Shown: positions 52,671 to 64,000 of the stretch, in pieces
How positions within the stretch are numbered: the stretch's first letter is position 1
Layout of the letters: every line of letters starts with the position of its first letter
NCBI GenBank assembly: GCA_037367405.1
Contig: JAZKJV010000390.1
Span: 1,116,001-1,180,000 of the forward strand
Reading direction: 5' to 3'
Source: Ottelia alismoides
Taxonomy: Eukaryota; Streptophyta; Magnoliopsida; Alismatales; Hydrocharitaceae
Length of the DNA stretch: 64,000 nucleotides
Made by a program: the position numbers and the translations under genes
Notes under the pieces: generated by a model
Seen by the model: the letters and a program-made list of their open reading frames with translations, nothing else
What the model was told of the DNA's origin: nothing
Databases searched by the model: none

Positions 52671-54049
52671 ATGCATCTACACCTCTGCCCCGAGAATACT
52701 CCTCGAGGTCCTTCTCGAAGGTCAACGCAACATAGGGAGGAGGAAGTGGTGGAAGAGCGGGGGAGAAGGCAGAGGGGAGTGCATATTAAAATATAGGGGC
52801 ACACATGATAGTGATAGATTCTTTCTTAATGAGATGAACAAGCCATGGTCTAGTTTATCTTATATATGGTTAACTAAAGCGCGAGTATAATTGTTTATGG
52901 TGCAAGAATATTGAGCCATGAGTGTAATTAGAGAAAGAGAGGCACAAGTACTAGCAAAACTCGAAGAGACATATGTATACATTCCGATTTTGGTAAAATT
53001 AGCATCATGGTTGCCGATTTCAGCCACATTGGTTGCAATTGTTAAAGTCAATGTTGTGGATGTTGATTCTAATGACTTCTTAACATTCTTAGCACCCATT
53101 TGAATTTACCTATAAGAAAAACTGTAATTGTTTACATGGAGAAAAAGTTGAGAATGAATAGCTTGTCTTATTTGAGAGGTATAGGGTTTCTTATATAGCG
53201 TGAAATCCTAGAGAGCTTAAAAAAATTAAAGGACTCAAGAAAGACATAAAAGAGTTAAACAAACAAATAGATAACTAAATAACTTGAACAACTTATTTTA
53301 ACAATTTGAATTCTTTTATATGGATAAAAAAATTATATGACGCTACATCTCTCCAATAATTACAAATACTCAATAAATATGTCATTTATATATTTATTAA
53401 TATTCTATTCGATTTTCATTTTTGTTACATATGAACTCATTGGACCTAACGTGAATCATCACGTCTCTTAATGTATGGTACAAGTTAGTAGCTAGGCCAT
53501 TCGTTGTGGGTTTAAATGTCGATGCACATGTACACTAATGAGTGAAATGATTTGCAGTTACTTCTCTTGAAACTGAATTTAATATTTATTATTCTTAGGA
53601 CCTCCTTACTGTTGTAAATGGACTCTAATCTTCACCATTCCAACACACGCGAAGAGCATAAGTTCTCCACTCACATACACTACTATTTATACTTTTGTGG
53701 GTTATTTTTTGTGCTCAAAAAAATTGTAGATCAATGAAGTTCTCTATTCTTCATGATCTTCGCATCCTTTATCTTTTATCTCTCAACATCCTTCTGCTCT
53801 GATACAATTTAGATTGCATTTGTTTATCCAATTGGTGTTTTAAAGACGTTATATTTGAGATATTTGTAAGTTATATTTATTCTTGATTAAAGGCATTATA
53901 TGTGACGGTCTTTCTTTTGAAATATAAGATACACCCTTGTGTGAGGTTTCATTTCTTGAGGCATTTCCCATGAAATCCTTTCTCTTAGTGACTTAGATTT
54001 TGCTAATGACTCAACTCCATATTTGTGTTTGTAGCTTGATTAATTTTTT
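52671..54049. other. Intergenic sequence after the J-protein gene
   Basis: AT-rich, no recognised gene. A 79-codon minus-strand frame at 52860-53099 (MGAKNVKKSLESTSTTLTLT...) has no domain and no supporting context. The left edge of the copia LTR may lie in the last few hundred bases. Confidence 0.45.
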
Positions 54050-55242
54050 AGGTAAAAGCTCGTATAATCTCTTTGATGAAAAGTGTAGACAAGTTAGAAG
54101 TTGACTCAAAGCCTAAAAGTGATTCTAAAAGACCCGGCTTGAAAGTTCAAGGATCAAAATTAGATTTTAGAAAGACTCAATTCCAAAAGCTCAAGTTTTG
54201 AAGACTTCGGATGCTGATGTGACATATTACACAGCTTTTATTTTATCTTGCAAAACGATATATAGTTTTTTTGTGTATTCTTGATAAACAAGCAAACTTA
54301 AGCTAGAATCATCGACTTCACATAATCGATTTTTTGGACTTATTATCGATCACCTTGACACCCCACCCACGTTCGATCACCCTTGATCGACCATTTTGTT
54401 ATGCATGATCGATCACCCTGATCAACCATCCTTTTCATCATGATAGATCACTTTTTGAAATTCAAATCAACAATTAAATATGATCGATCACTTTTCTGAC
54501 ATGATCGATTCCTCAAGATCGATCACCTTATTTCTCTGATCATTTCATAGATTTTGGAAATCAGAATGTTGGACTTTGCATCTTTGGCACCAACAACGCT
54601 TTTAAGGCCAACCCTATATAAGGAACATTATGACTCATTATTTCAGACACACGACCAAGAGAAACATCCTTTACTCCTAAAAGAAAAAAGTGATTATTTT
54701 GTGCAATATTCGAGTTCTTACAATGTTTCTGTGCTCTCGAGTTCTCTTCAACTCAAAGCTTCTTGCTATTGAAGTTGTTTGTACTCTTTTGCTCTATTAC
54801 GATTATATTCATCATCCTCGAGCACATTCTACGCTTAAAGTTTGTAAGCTTGTGAATTAAAGTTTCATTACTTAGTTATATTTTGTTTCACATTTTACTA
54901 TATGTATCCAAGTTGTGGATTCTTTTATCTGAAAAAGAGAGATAAAATCTTCCTTTGGGAGTTGTCCAAGGAAGGATACAAATTATATGAGACATTGTGC
55001 TACTGTCAGGTTAAAGCAGCATCCTAATAGTGGAAACATGCTTCGTCGGGAGAGTGAAGGGGAAATCCTAGAATACGGTTTTGGGTCGTGGTTTTCACCC
55101 GCTTGGATTTACATGTAAAAATCATTGTGTTTTGGTGGTTTGTTATTCTTCTGTCTCTATGATTTGCGAATTATTATTTTTTGATGTAGTTATTAGATAA
55201 TTGTTTATTGCACAATCCCCCTCCTCTTGTGCTAAACTCACA
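54050..55242 (+). repeat. SIRE-like 5' LTR (left edge approximate)
   Basis: Ends ...ctaaactca|ca before the primer-binding site. Contains a cluster of gatcgatcac-type palindromes at about 54310-54545 and a TATA-like ccctatataagg near 54614. Confidence 0.65.
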
Positions 55243-55244
55243 TT

Positions 55245-55256
55245 TGGTATAAGAGT
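55245..55256 (+). promoter_or_regulatory. SIRE-like primer-binding site
   Basis: tggtataagagt, a mutated initiator tRNA-Met complement two bases after the LTR. Confidence 0.75.
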
Positions 55257-55317
55257 GGGTTCATATTTTGTAGGTGTAACAACCTATTGCAGGTCCTAGA
55301 TGACATAATGAAAAAAA

Positions 55318-56275
55318 TCCAGCGGATCGAGTGGAACTGCCTACTCCATTATGAAGCTACCTTACTTCAACGACGCCAACTACTCCTTTTGGGCTAATCA
55401 CATGGAGATATATATGTAATCCATTGATTTCAGAATGTGGATATGTACGAGAAAATTTTTGTGAAGCCAACGTTGAAGGATGGTGTAGAAAAATTCACCA
55501 ATGCCGAGATCAAGGATCTAGAGAGAAATACTAAAGCCATAAACGTACTATATTGTGCTCTTTTCACAGATGAGTACAATTAATCATGTCTCTCAGTCCA
55601 AGATTGCCCATGAGTTTGTAAGACAATCTTGGCCACGTACGAAGGTACGTGCAAAGTCCAAAGTTCTAAAGTTACTATGCTAACCAAGGAATATGAGAAT
55701 TTCAAGATGAATGAATGAGAAACCATCAAAGAGATGTACACAACTGGTGAAGAACTTCATCAATGGAGAACCTGAAAGGAAAATCATCAATTCACTCTCA
55801 AGTGAGTGTGAACAAAAGGTGACAATGATAGAGGAAGCAAATGTTGTAGAAGATATTAAGACGGATGATCTCATAGGAAACCTGATGACTTATGAAGTCA
55901 AGAATAAGACTAAGAAGCCAATCAATGAGGCAAAGAAGAAATCTATCAATTTCAAGATTAGCTCACAAGACTCATCCGATGAAAAGATGAATGACAAAAA
56001 ACTTGTCCTACTTGCCAGAAAGTTCAAAAAGTTTATGAGAAATAGGAAAAGCTTCAAGTCAAAAAGAGAAGACAATGAAGATGCACCAACCTACTATGAG
56101 TGCAAAAAGAAGGGACATTTGAGAAGAGATTGTCCTCTACTGAAGCAAGAGAAGGAAAACAAGAAGGAGCGATCCAAGAAGAAGTTCAAGAAGGTTCACA
56201 AGAAAAGAGCATTGCAAGCCATATGGAATGGCCCAGATTCAAGCGACTACGACTTAGACTCAGGCGACGAGGAAT
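55318..56275 (+). pseudogene. SIRE-like gag
   Basis: N-terminal part MKLPYFNDANYSFWANHMEI (the copia gag YFDG.NY.LW-type motif), then frameshifts. The frame from 55711 reads VVEDIKTDDLIGNLMTYEVK and KLVLLARKFKKFMRNRKSFK. The zinc knuckle YYECKKKGHLRRDC has its first Cys changed to Tyr. It ends DSSDYDLDSGDEE. Confidence 0.87.
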
Positions 56276-56493
56276 AGCATACCTCAGACTTATGGCTCTA
56301 CAAGATGAGGTAACTCAAGAAACTTATGCTAAACTTTTAGATGCTTTTCATGAAGTCTTTGCAGAATTAGAAAAATCTAAATTAGAGAAAGAAGATAAAT
56401 AAGTTAGTTCTTGAAAAAGAAACTTTTAGCGAAGAATCATCCTACTTAAAAGATAATATTACCTTTCTTCAAAAATAAAAAAGTGGTTTTAAA

Positions 56494-57751
56494 TTGAATT
56501 GTGATAAGCTTGTAAATGATCTTGTTAGGTTTACTAAGGAAAAAGAGAATTTAAATAAATTCCTCAGTTATAAAAGAAAATATGGCGATAAAAATGGCAT
56601 AGGATTTGTTGGTAGTTCAACCCTAACAAATTACTTAGTCAAATTGGAGAGAGAAATGCTAACTCCCGTGGATCCAAAAGATGGGCAGCAAAAGATCTTC
56701 TCAAAACTTGTTTTAAAGGAGGAGAGAATGTAGATACCAAGAAGTGGATGTATACACCATCTCAAAGTGGATTAAAAGACGCAAAGCCTATTTGATCAAG
56801 AATGATGTCAACCTTAAATGTTGTAGGAAAAAGACGGAGGAAGTCAATGGATCATGGATTCAAGACATTCCAAGCATATGGCATGAGCCAAGAAGTCATT
56901 TACTACAATAGGATGCAAGAAGGAGGTTCGATTATGTCTGCGAACAATCACAAGGGTCGTATCATAGGTATAAACCAAGTTGGTAAGGGTAAAGCTACGT
57001 TTGATAATGTTTTTGTAGTTAATAGTTTAAAGCATAACTTACTTAGTGTAATCCAAATTTGTGATAAAAGGTTTGATGTCTTGTTATCATCAAACTTTTT
57101 TAAAATTCTTGATGAATCTAGTAATGAATCCTTGCTAATTGAAAATTGTATAAAGATATTTATGTTGTCCAGTTTTACAAAGATAATGCTTATGATTGCT
57201 TAGTTGATAGTAATAATGAAGTTAATCTTTGGCACAGAAGACTAGGTCACTTACACCCTATACACTTAAACAAGTTGATTTACAATAACTTAGTAAGTGG
57301 ACTGCCTATTAATATGATACACTCTAAAACACCCTGTGATGTTTGCTCACTAGAAAAACTTCACAAAAGCTCATTCAAGAGCAAAAACTTAGTTTCAATC
57401 TAAACCCCTACAACTAGTTGACTTAGATCTGTTTGAACCAACAAGAGTAGAAAACCCTTAGTGGATGTAGATATTGTCTTGTGATAGTAGGTGACTACTC
57501 TATGTTCACTTGGACCATCTTCTTAAAACCAAAAGATCAAGCAATAAAATCTTTTATAAAATTTTCAAAAGTAGTTCAAAAAGAAAATAACAAAGAAATC
57601 CTTAAAATTCGTACATATCATGGAGGATACTTTGAAAATGAATAATTCACTAAGTTTTTTTTAAATTATGGAATAAAACATGAATATTATTTTCCAAGAG
57701 CACATCAACAAAATGGAGTTGTGGAAAGAAAGAATAGAACATTACAAGAGT
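56494..57751 (+). pseudogene. SIRE-like protease, pre-integrase and integrase (cut)
   Basis: Protease remnant WIMDSRHSKHM (Asp-Ser then Arg, active site lost). Then ANNHKGRIIGINQVGKGKAT and LKHNLLSVIQICDKRFDVLL, and the pre-integrase zinc part LWHRRLGHLHPIHLNKL with CDVCSLEKLHKSSFK. Integrase core pieces are VGDYSMFTWTIFLKPKDQAI and HQQNGVVERKNRTLQE. The reading ends exactly where the gypsy LTR starts. Confidence 0.87.
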
Positions 57752-60700
57752 TGTGGAACAAAGCCGATGCGCGATGATGACCCTAAGATCCCTCAAGACC
57801 CGGGTGAAGGTAATGAAACAAGGGTCGTTGCGACCCGGATCTCAGAGGATGGGTATATCAAGAAAAATCAACCACTCAAAACAGGTAAAATCAATCAAGA
57901 ACAAAAGAGAGCGGTCTAGCTATGAGATTAACCTGGTATAGCACCCGGGGTCGAACACAAGGAGCACGGGTTGGCTAGAGGCCTACGAAGTAGCAAAAAG
58001 AAAATAAAATAAAAGAAAAGTATTTTTTAGTGGTTTTTAATAATTTTTATATTTTTTTGGATTTTTAAAAGGTGAAGAAAATAAAAGAAAGCAAATAAAA
58101 GCACACTTTAGCTAATTATTAAAAGCATCAAAAATCAAGCAAAAATTCAAGAAAAATTGTTTTTATGTTTTTTAGGTTTTTTAGTGTTTTTGGTGAATTT
58201 TTGGGATTTTTATAAGGTGTATTTTATTTTCTAAAAATCAAACAGTACTAAACAGACAAGGTACTGTCCAGCCAGGCCCAAAACCCAAAGATAAAATATC
58301 TAAGGATCTCAGAGGGACCTGGAGGTAATTTTCCTGTATACTAGAGAAAACAAGGAAAATTAGGGCACCAAAATTATTGTTTTTGGGTTTTTAAATTATT
58401 TACTATAATTTTTATGAGTTTTTAGGTGTTTTTAGATTTTTAGGGTTTTTACTCAATGAAAAATAGCCAAAATTGGCTAGAAAATCAAGAAACACACAAC
58501 GAACAGTAACTAATTTTTTTCGAATTTTTGGGGGTGTTTTTATATTTTTTTGGGATTTTTAAACCTAGACAGTAGCTAAAATAGATGTTTTTGAATTTTT
58601 TAAAAATAACAAATAAAATCAAAAATGTCCTCAAAAATTCTCAAAAATTCTACAACATGGCAGGAGCCATGTGTCAAATTTTCATCGAATTTGGAGGTGA
58701 TTTGATATTTTATTCAAAAATCCAAAGGGGGCACTGTGCACAGGGACTTAAGTGCAAATACCAGAAGTGCTGGGGGTCCAGGTGCAATTTTCCCAGCAAG
58801 TCACGCGCGTGGCGCGTGCCTGGGGCACTCAGGGACCTTTTTGTAAAGAAACTAAAGTCCGGGCACTATTTGGTAACACGTACCAAAAGTCCAGGGACCC
58901 CAGATGCAATTTACCCTACAATACACGCACATGTGCAATTAAAACATTCACAGGGGTAGATATGCAATTCCTAAAAAGTTTTCATTCATTAACAAAGCAC
59001 CCAGAACTACAGGACTAATATTGCAAATACACCAGATATACACGTGACGACGCATGTGGCTCAAACATACAGGGGCATAAATGCAAATACTAAAAAGCAC
59101 GAGGTCCAATGTGCAATTATCCAAACGTAAATAAAAAGCATAAAATATTTACAGGACTGAAATGTAAAGCACAAACTACGAGGGGGCCTAAGGTAAATTA
59201 CCCCTTTATTACGTCGACGGCTAGATGAACGCCACGTAGCTGATCTAACGGTCTCGAACGGCTGGCGCTTCTCTTCGTCCGCACGTGAGCCTGATCGACG
59301 GCTCAGAGGGGGCCACGTGGAAGATCGGACGGGTCAGGTGCTGGTGACTCTCTCCTCTGAGCTAACGGTCCGGATCGACCCTCGAAATGATCAACGGTGT
59401 CTGCTCCTCGATGAATGAACGGCGACGATTGAAACTGGAGCTCTGAGGGCTATCGGACGGTGATGGAGGACCCTCGAAGAACAGGTGGCCGGCGAGGTTC
59501 GCCGGCCTCGTGTGCGTGCTGTGGTCCTCCTCAGCTGCCTCTGAAGATCGGAGCAGGTCCGCACTGGAGTCCCGCAGCTGGTGGTGGCCTCCGATGGCCC
59601 AGCCGAGCCCTGGAGGGGCTCCGGCGAGGTCGACGGAGCTAAGCTCCTGGCCTGGATGTGAGGGGGCCTCAGATGGCCTCCTTTTGACCTGCAAAGTAAC
59701 CCAGAAGCTTCGCGGGTCGAGGGCAAAGTGCCTCGACCCGATGAAGCGGTGTGAAGGTGAACTGTGGGTCGGGGCGAGCGAGCTCCGGCGAGCGGAGGAC
59801 GGTGGAGCTCGAACCCCAGCTCCTGTGCGAGCTGGGATGAACGAAGGGGCGAAGAATGTGCGCGGAGGGATGGCGATGGTGAGCGTAGGTTCCGATGATC
59901 GAAAGGATGTGCGATATAGCCGGAATCGACGGAACTCGGCGGTACTATGATTTGGGGGTAACTCAAAATTAAGCTAAACAAGAAGGCTAGAAGGTTACCT
60001 GGGTGGTGTGGAAGACTGTGCTGGAGCTAAGGTAGCTCCTGGTCGTTGCCTCGAAGGTCGCCAAGGCCTGAGGCTCGAGCTCCTGCACTGGGCGGAGCAC
60101 GGCGACGCAAAGTCGCCGGATCAGTGGTCCGGCCACCCCCTCCTCACTGCTACAAGGGCAATCGCGAGCTGTCACCTCAGGGATTGCTATGGAGGTCACG
60201 GGACGAAGGGTGGATAGCCAAAGATAGCAAATGAATGCGGCGGAGCTGGGATTTTATATGGGTGCAGGTCCGGGAAAAAGGGCTCGGGTCCGGCTCGATG
60301 GAGCACGGACCCCTAGGCAAGGTGTCGGGCGAGGTTCCCGGATGCACGGGGAATGATCGGAGCTCGAGATTTGCGGATTTGGAAGCCGGGTCGTGACGCG
60401 AAAAATTGGGGAAGTCGGGTCGGGCGTCACGACCCGTGTGAAGTGGTCCACAGGGGGGAGTTGACCGGGGGGTCAACGTCCCCCGTGGACCAATCAGGAG
60501 AGGCCACGCCATAATTGATTTGAAAATTCGAAATAAAATAGGAAAAGGCCGAATTATGAAAAACTCAAAACATAAAATATTTTTATTTTAATTTTTTCTA
60601 TTTTTTTGTGATTTTTAATTAATTTTTGGAAATAAAAATAAGGTATGTACATATTAGGGCTATGTATAGGTATATGTACAATATGTGGTTTTTAATTTTG

Positions 60701-61442
60701 ATTTTTAATTAGTTATTTTTATACAATTTTATTCTCATTTTATATTTTATTTATTTATAGAATAAAATGCGGAATAAAAGGATATTTTTATTTGGTTTTT
60801 ATTATTTATATACATAGAGGAAATAATTAGTTATGTACAACTATGTACATGGCACATGTACAAGATATTTTTGTATTTTTAATTTTTGTTATTTTTATTT
60901 GATTTTCGTTTTAATTCTTTTTATTTATTTTATTTACAATATAACATAGAATACTTACAAAAAGTTTTGAAAATAATTTTATTTATTTATAAGGTTGAAT
61001 AAATATAGGAATATGGTCTATGTACAAGGTGAAGGGGTATTTTTGAATTTTTGATTTTTAATTTTTAATTTTGTTTTTAATAGTTTCTAAATATATACAC
61101 AATATATACAAGCATATTTTTGGGTGAGGAAAATATAATTTTATTTATTTTCAAATATTTACACATGAGCCCCTATCTCCCTCTACTTTGGCTTTTATGC
61201 GGTCAGGCCCATGCTGAGCCCTCCCTTGGGTTAGGTTGCTCAATATTTATTCTAAATATTTCCCTTTTTTTTTTCTTTTTCATCTTTATTCTTTTATTTT
61301 TGCACAAAAACATGCTAATTATAGGTATTTACAAACATGCATGCTTTTGCTAATTATTCCTATTTACAAGTATCTACATGCATTTGCATAGGTTTTTGTA
61401 GCTAAAATATAAGAATAAAGAGTGATGAATGGGTATTCATCA
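57752..61442 (-). repeat. Athila/Tat-like 3' LTR (about 3.69 kb)
   Basis: Plus-strand ends TGTGGAACAAAG and GGTATTCATCA, giving TG/CA ends on either strand. The right edge abuts a polypurine tract. Composition is strongly zoned: AT-rich 57980-58660, GC-rich 59210-60520, AT-rich 60530-61150. The GC-rich zone yields open frames up to 196 codons that overlap each other on both strands and have no domains. Confidence 0.75.
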
Positions 61443-61452
61443 CCCCCCTATA
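61443..61452 (-). promoter_or_regulatory. Polypurine tract of the Athila/Tat-like element
   Basis: Minus strand tataggggggg-type run followed at once by the LTR start TGATGAATACCC. Confidence 0.75.
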
Positions 61453-63187
61453 CTATACTTTGCTAGTCCCTTAGCAAACACTTATTTGAAAAAGAAGTGA
61501 AAAAGAAAGAAAGAAAAAGAAAAAGAGAATGTACATGGATCAAGGTTGATTATTAAACTTGCCTTCATTAAATTGAGGTATGGAGCTCAATCAGATCTTT
61601 GGATTATTAATGTGCCGGAACCTTATTTAGACTTAAGCTTAAAACCTAACAGCCTCTAAGTTCCACTAATCTATAATCAAGACTCCTCAATGCTCCAGAT
61701 CAGAACAAGTCATCAATCACAAACCCTGAAGACCATGAATCTTTTCTTGTCCTGTGGATGTGAAGTCTAAGCTCCCCACCTCAGAAATGGCAACTTGACA
61801 ACCCTCCCCAACAAGGTAACTCTATGTCCTCAATCTGGCCACTCTTTCCTCGAGGAGCGGGGTATTCCCTTCTAAGTTCAAGTACAACCGGCTCAAGAAG
61901 AGGGGGAAGAAGAGAATGGGTCAAGGCCAGTGTAGCCAAGTACCCTTGGGAGCTTGACCAGTGTAGCCAAGTCTCCCTGCTGCAAGCTACAACAGGTGGA
62001 TCATGAAACCAAGCTTTGCTTATTGCACTTATATACATACTCTGGTGGGATTATCATTTTCTCTCAGACCCACCACTTTTTTGGAGTTCTTTTCTTTTTG
62101 CACATTTTTTTTTCGAGTGCATCTATACAACATATACATGTGCAGCATATATACAAGGAGTTTTTCCTCTTGAGCCAGTAGACTATCCCTCTTTTGAAGC
62201 TTTATTGCAACCCACAACTCCCGTCGTTAGACCTCATGGCAACCAGACCAAGTTGAGACGCACTTCCTTCACTATAAGAAGAAGAGAGGTTCCGCCTAGA
62301 AGTACTACCCTCATATGCTACCCCAAGTCAAGGAGGACTGCCTCCTCACCACCTCATCCGTAGAGAGCTCGGTGCATAGTGCTGGTGTCCAAGTAAAGCC
62401 ATAATCTATATGAGTCATGTGTTGTTGTTAAGTGCTCTACTTAGGCTCATTGAGATGACATGTGATCATAGCCTAGTGGACTCAAAGAATTAAGTCACCA
62501 TGGACCTGAAAAGCCTTAAACCTAAGCCCTATAAGGTTCCTCTTAGAATTAGGTGGATTAAGATCTTAATCAAGCTCCATTTCTCAATTTGATTCCAGGC
62601 TAGTTTAAATGTCAACTATCATCCAAAAAAAACTATATACATATGTACAGAAAGATGCATATTTACACAATATTTTACAATCATGCAAAATTTTTGAAAA
62701 ATGTTTTGAAATCATGAATGATGATGCATGAAGTGCAAGTTTTGCAAAAAGATATTTACACACATTTACACGAGATTTTTGCAAACTTTTGATTTTTCAA
62801 AACATTTTGGAAAAATTTTGTACTATATACATAATTTTGATACAAAAATATTTACACAAGCTTTACACACAAAAGATTTTTGAAATCATTTTTACCAAAA
62901 TAATTTGTACACTAGCTATTTATGTGCAAATAAAAGAAGATTATGTACATGAAAATTTTTAAATTTTGTGGTTTTTAGCCATTTTTATTTATTAACACAC
63001 TCACACAAAGTACGAGTTATGGCTAAAGTATATATGAAATATATACACACCCCCTATACTTAGCTCGAACGATGTCCTCGGAGTCAAGAGCGATGAAGAA
63101 GACATAACTCGTGCTATGTAAAGGGAAGTGAAAAGGAAGGCTATACAAAAGGAAAATGAAAAGTGAAGAGGATTTCGGGTCTTCCCC

Positions 63188-63219
63188 CTATACTTAGGAT
63201 CAAGTAATCCTAAGTATAG
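63188..63219. repeat. Hairpin 1, 13-bp perfect arms
   Basis: ctatacttaggat / atcctaagtatag with a 6-nt loop, preceded by cttcccc. Confidence 0.95.
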
Positions 63220-63271
63220 CAGGCTGTACACGAAGGGAAAACCGAGTGGAGAATGTACAGGGTCTACCCCC

Positions 63272-63305
63272 CCTATACTTAGGGTGAAATACCCCTAAGT
63301 ATAGG
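63272..63305. repeat. Hairpin 2, 13-bp perfect arms
   Basis: cctatacttaggg / ccctaagtatagg, preceded by a C run. Confidence 0.95.
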
Positions 63306-63363
63306 CAGCAAAAACAGGGGTAGACAGAAACAAAAGAAATACCCGAAATGTCTCACATCCCCC

Positions 63364-63396
63364 CTATACTTAGGGTAAAGTGCACCCTAAGTATAG
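63364..63396. repeat. Hairpin 3, 13-bp perfect arms
   Basis: ctatacttagggt / accctaagtatag with a 7-nt loop, preceded by a C run. Confidence 0.95.
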
Positions 63397-63531
63397 CATA
63401 ATCACAAGATGGGGAAAGGGATGTGGGACTAAGGAATGTGGTGATATGGACATCTGGATCTATATACAGCGGGAGATCAGTGAAACTCAGACGTGAGATG
63501 CATTAGATGTGAGTCAGTCAAAGACCACATC

Positions 63532-64000
63532 TCACGCAAAATGAATAGGGGCAATATCAACGACCCGCGACTCATGATCTAGAAATGGTTTGAGCCGCTG
63601 GCCGTTCACTCGGAAGGTACTCTCAGAAGACAACTCAGATATGTCGATGCTACCGTTGTCGTGTACCTTCCGAACCAGATAAGGTCCTTTCCATTTGCTC
63701 TGTAGCTTCCCTGGAAATAATCTAAGCCTCGCATCAAACAGCCATACTCTCTGTCCAATCTCAAAATGTTTGTGGCTGATATGAGAATCATGCCACTCCT
63801 TGACTTTCTCCTTATAATGTAGGCTGCTTGAGAAAGCTGCATCTCTAAGCTCCTCCAGGGCAGCTAGCTCTGCCCTCCTCTGGTCTCCTATACCATCTGA
63901 ATCCATAAGTATGTCTGTAACTGCCCAAAGTGACTTGTGCCTCAGCTCAACAGGAAGATGGCATGGCTTGCCATACACGAGGCAAAAGGGAGATGTGCCC
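63532..64000 (-). CDS. Athila/Tat-like integrase C-terminus (partial, runs off right edge)
   Basis: An open frame of about 156 codons from the window edge to the stop at 63532: SPFCLVYGKPCHLPVEL, then LRDAAFSSSLHYKEKVKEWH, then HKHFEIGQRVWLFDARLRLF, GKLQSKWKGPYLVRKVHDNG and FRVNGQRLKPFLDHES. This is the end of the integrase core plus the GPY/F-like C-terminal DNA-binding domain. No stop within the visible part, so the element may be fairly young. The catalytic residues lie beyond the edge. Confidence 0.9.
   Translation of the reverse strand, partial: GTSPFCLVYGKPCHLPVELRHKSLWAVTDILMDSDGIGDQRRAELAALEELRDAAFSSSLHYKEKVKEWHDSHISHKHFEIGQRVWLFDARLRLFPGKLQSKWKGPYLVRKVHDNGSIDISELSSESTFRVNGQRLKPFLDHESRVVDIAPIHFA

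Larger units (their letters stand above)
54050..57751 (+). mobile_element. SIRE/Maximus-like Ty1/copia, 5' part
   Basis: Long LTR, primer-binding site, gag and pol up to mid integrase, where a gypsy LTR is inserted at 57752. A large LTR and lysine-rich gag with DLIGNLMTYE and LARKFKKFMR are characteristic of the SIRE lineage. The left limit of the LTR is not defined. Confidence 0.82.
61453..63531 (-). other. Non-coding region between pol and the 3' LTR
   Basis: About 2.1 kb without a credible ORF. It has the repeated phrase ccagtgtagccaag (near 61930 and 61960) and AT-rich tatttacac/aaaattt stretches (62640-62960). A block of hairpins with polypurine-like runs lies near pol (63040-63400). 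Confidence 0.7.
57752..64000 (-). mobile_element. Athila/Tat-like Ty3/gypsy, 3' part (minus strand)
   Basis: Minus order: integrase C-terminus entering from the right edge, a 2-kb non-coding stretch, polypurine tract, and a 3.7-kb LTR ending at 57752 inside the SIRE integrase. Large LTRs and a long non-coding region between pol and the 3' LTR fit Athila/Tat elements. Confidence 0.83.

Noticed and set aside
52860..53099. 79-codon minus-strand frame with ATG and stop
   Set aside because: Ser/Thr-rich, no family resemblance, no promoter or neighbouring exon; could be chance in AT-rich DNA.
59391..60512. Overlapping 100-196 codon frames in a GC-rich block
   Set aside because: They lie inside a TG/CA-bounded LTR, overlap each other on both strands, and show no domain or splice structure.
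63188..63396. CRISPR-like array of regularly spaced short repeats
   Set aside because: Repeats are hairpins at about 90-bp spacing inside a plant retrotransposon, only three units, no cas-like gene; not CRISPR.

Overview
The window is nuclear DNA from a flowering plant, almost certainly one with a large repeat-rich genome. The evidence is plant-type retrotransposons (Ty1/copia, chromodomain Ty3/gypsy, Athila/Tat-like gypsy, L1 and RTE LINEs), tRNA-derived SINEs, hAT-like and MULE-like DNA elements, and one spliced host gene. I cannot name the species. Essentially every transposon open reading frame is broken by stops or frameshifts.

Layout. 1-7986: 3' part of a chromodomain Ty3/gypsy element whose integrase is split by an L1-type LINE (2363-6011, perfect 14-bp target duplication). 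8193-29611: a pile of related short-LTR (about 140-150 bp) copia copies. Copy A (minus, 8193-12990) and copy B (plus, 13873-15832) lie head to head. Copy C/E (minus, 15833-17818 plus 22844-25585) is split by copy D (plus, 17824-22838, complete with both LTRs and a 5-bp duplication ataac). C/E itself sits in an older copia copy F (minus, to 29611). F also carries a SINE that is split by a 2.2-kb hAT-like element with a perfect 8-bp duplication.

30330-51932: three exons of a DnaJ/J-domain protein gene on the plus strand, with clean splice sites and an intact reading frame to the stop codon. The intron between the last two exons is 18,631 bp. It holds an L1 LINE, a copia LTR carrying a hAT-like insertion, several RTE LINEs, a SINE, a possible organelle-derived segment and a MULE-like element. 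The exon with the start of the J domain (helices I-II and HPD) is not visible, so the next intron upstream may contain the whole left half of the window.

54050-57751: 5' LTR, gag and part of pol of a SIRE/Maximus-like copia, cut off in its integrase by the 3.7-kb LTR of a minus-strand Athila/Tat-like gypsy element whose pol runs off the right edge. The non-coding stretch after that pol has three perfect 13-bp-arm hairpins, each next to a polypurine-tract-like run. I see no bacterial-type operon, CRISPR array, tRNA or rRNA gene. The main biology here is layered transposition into and around one conserved gene that appears to remain spliceable.
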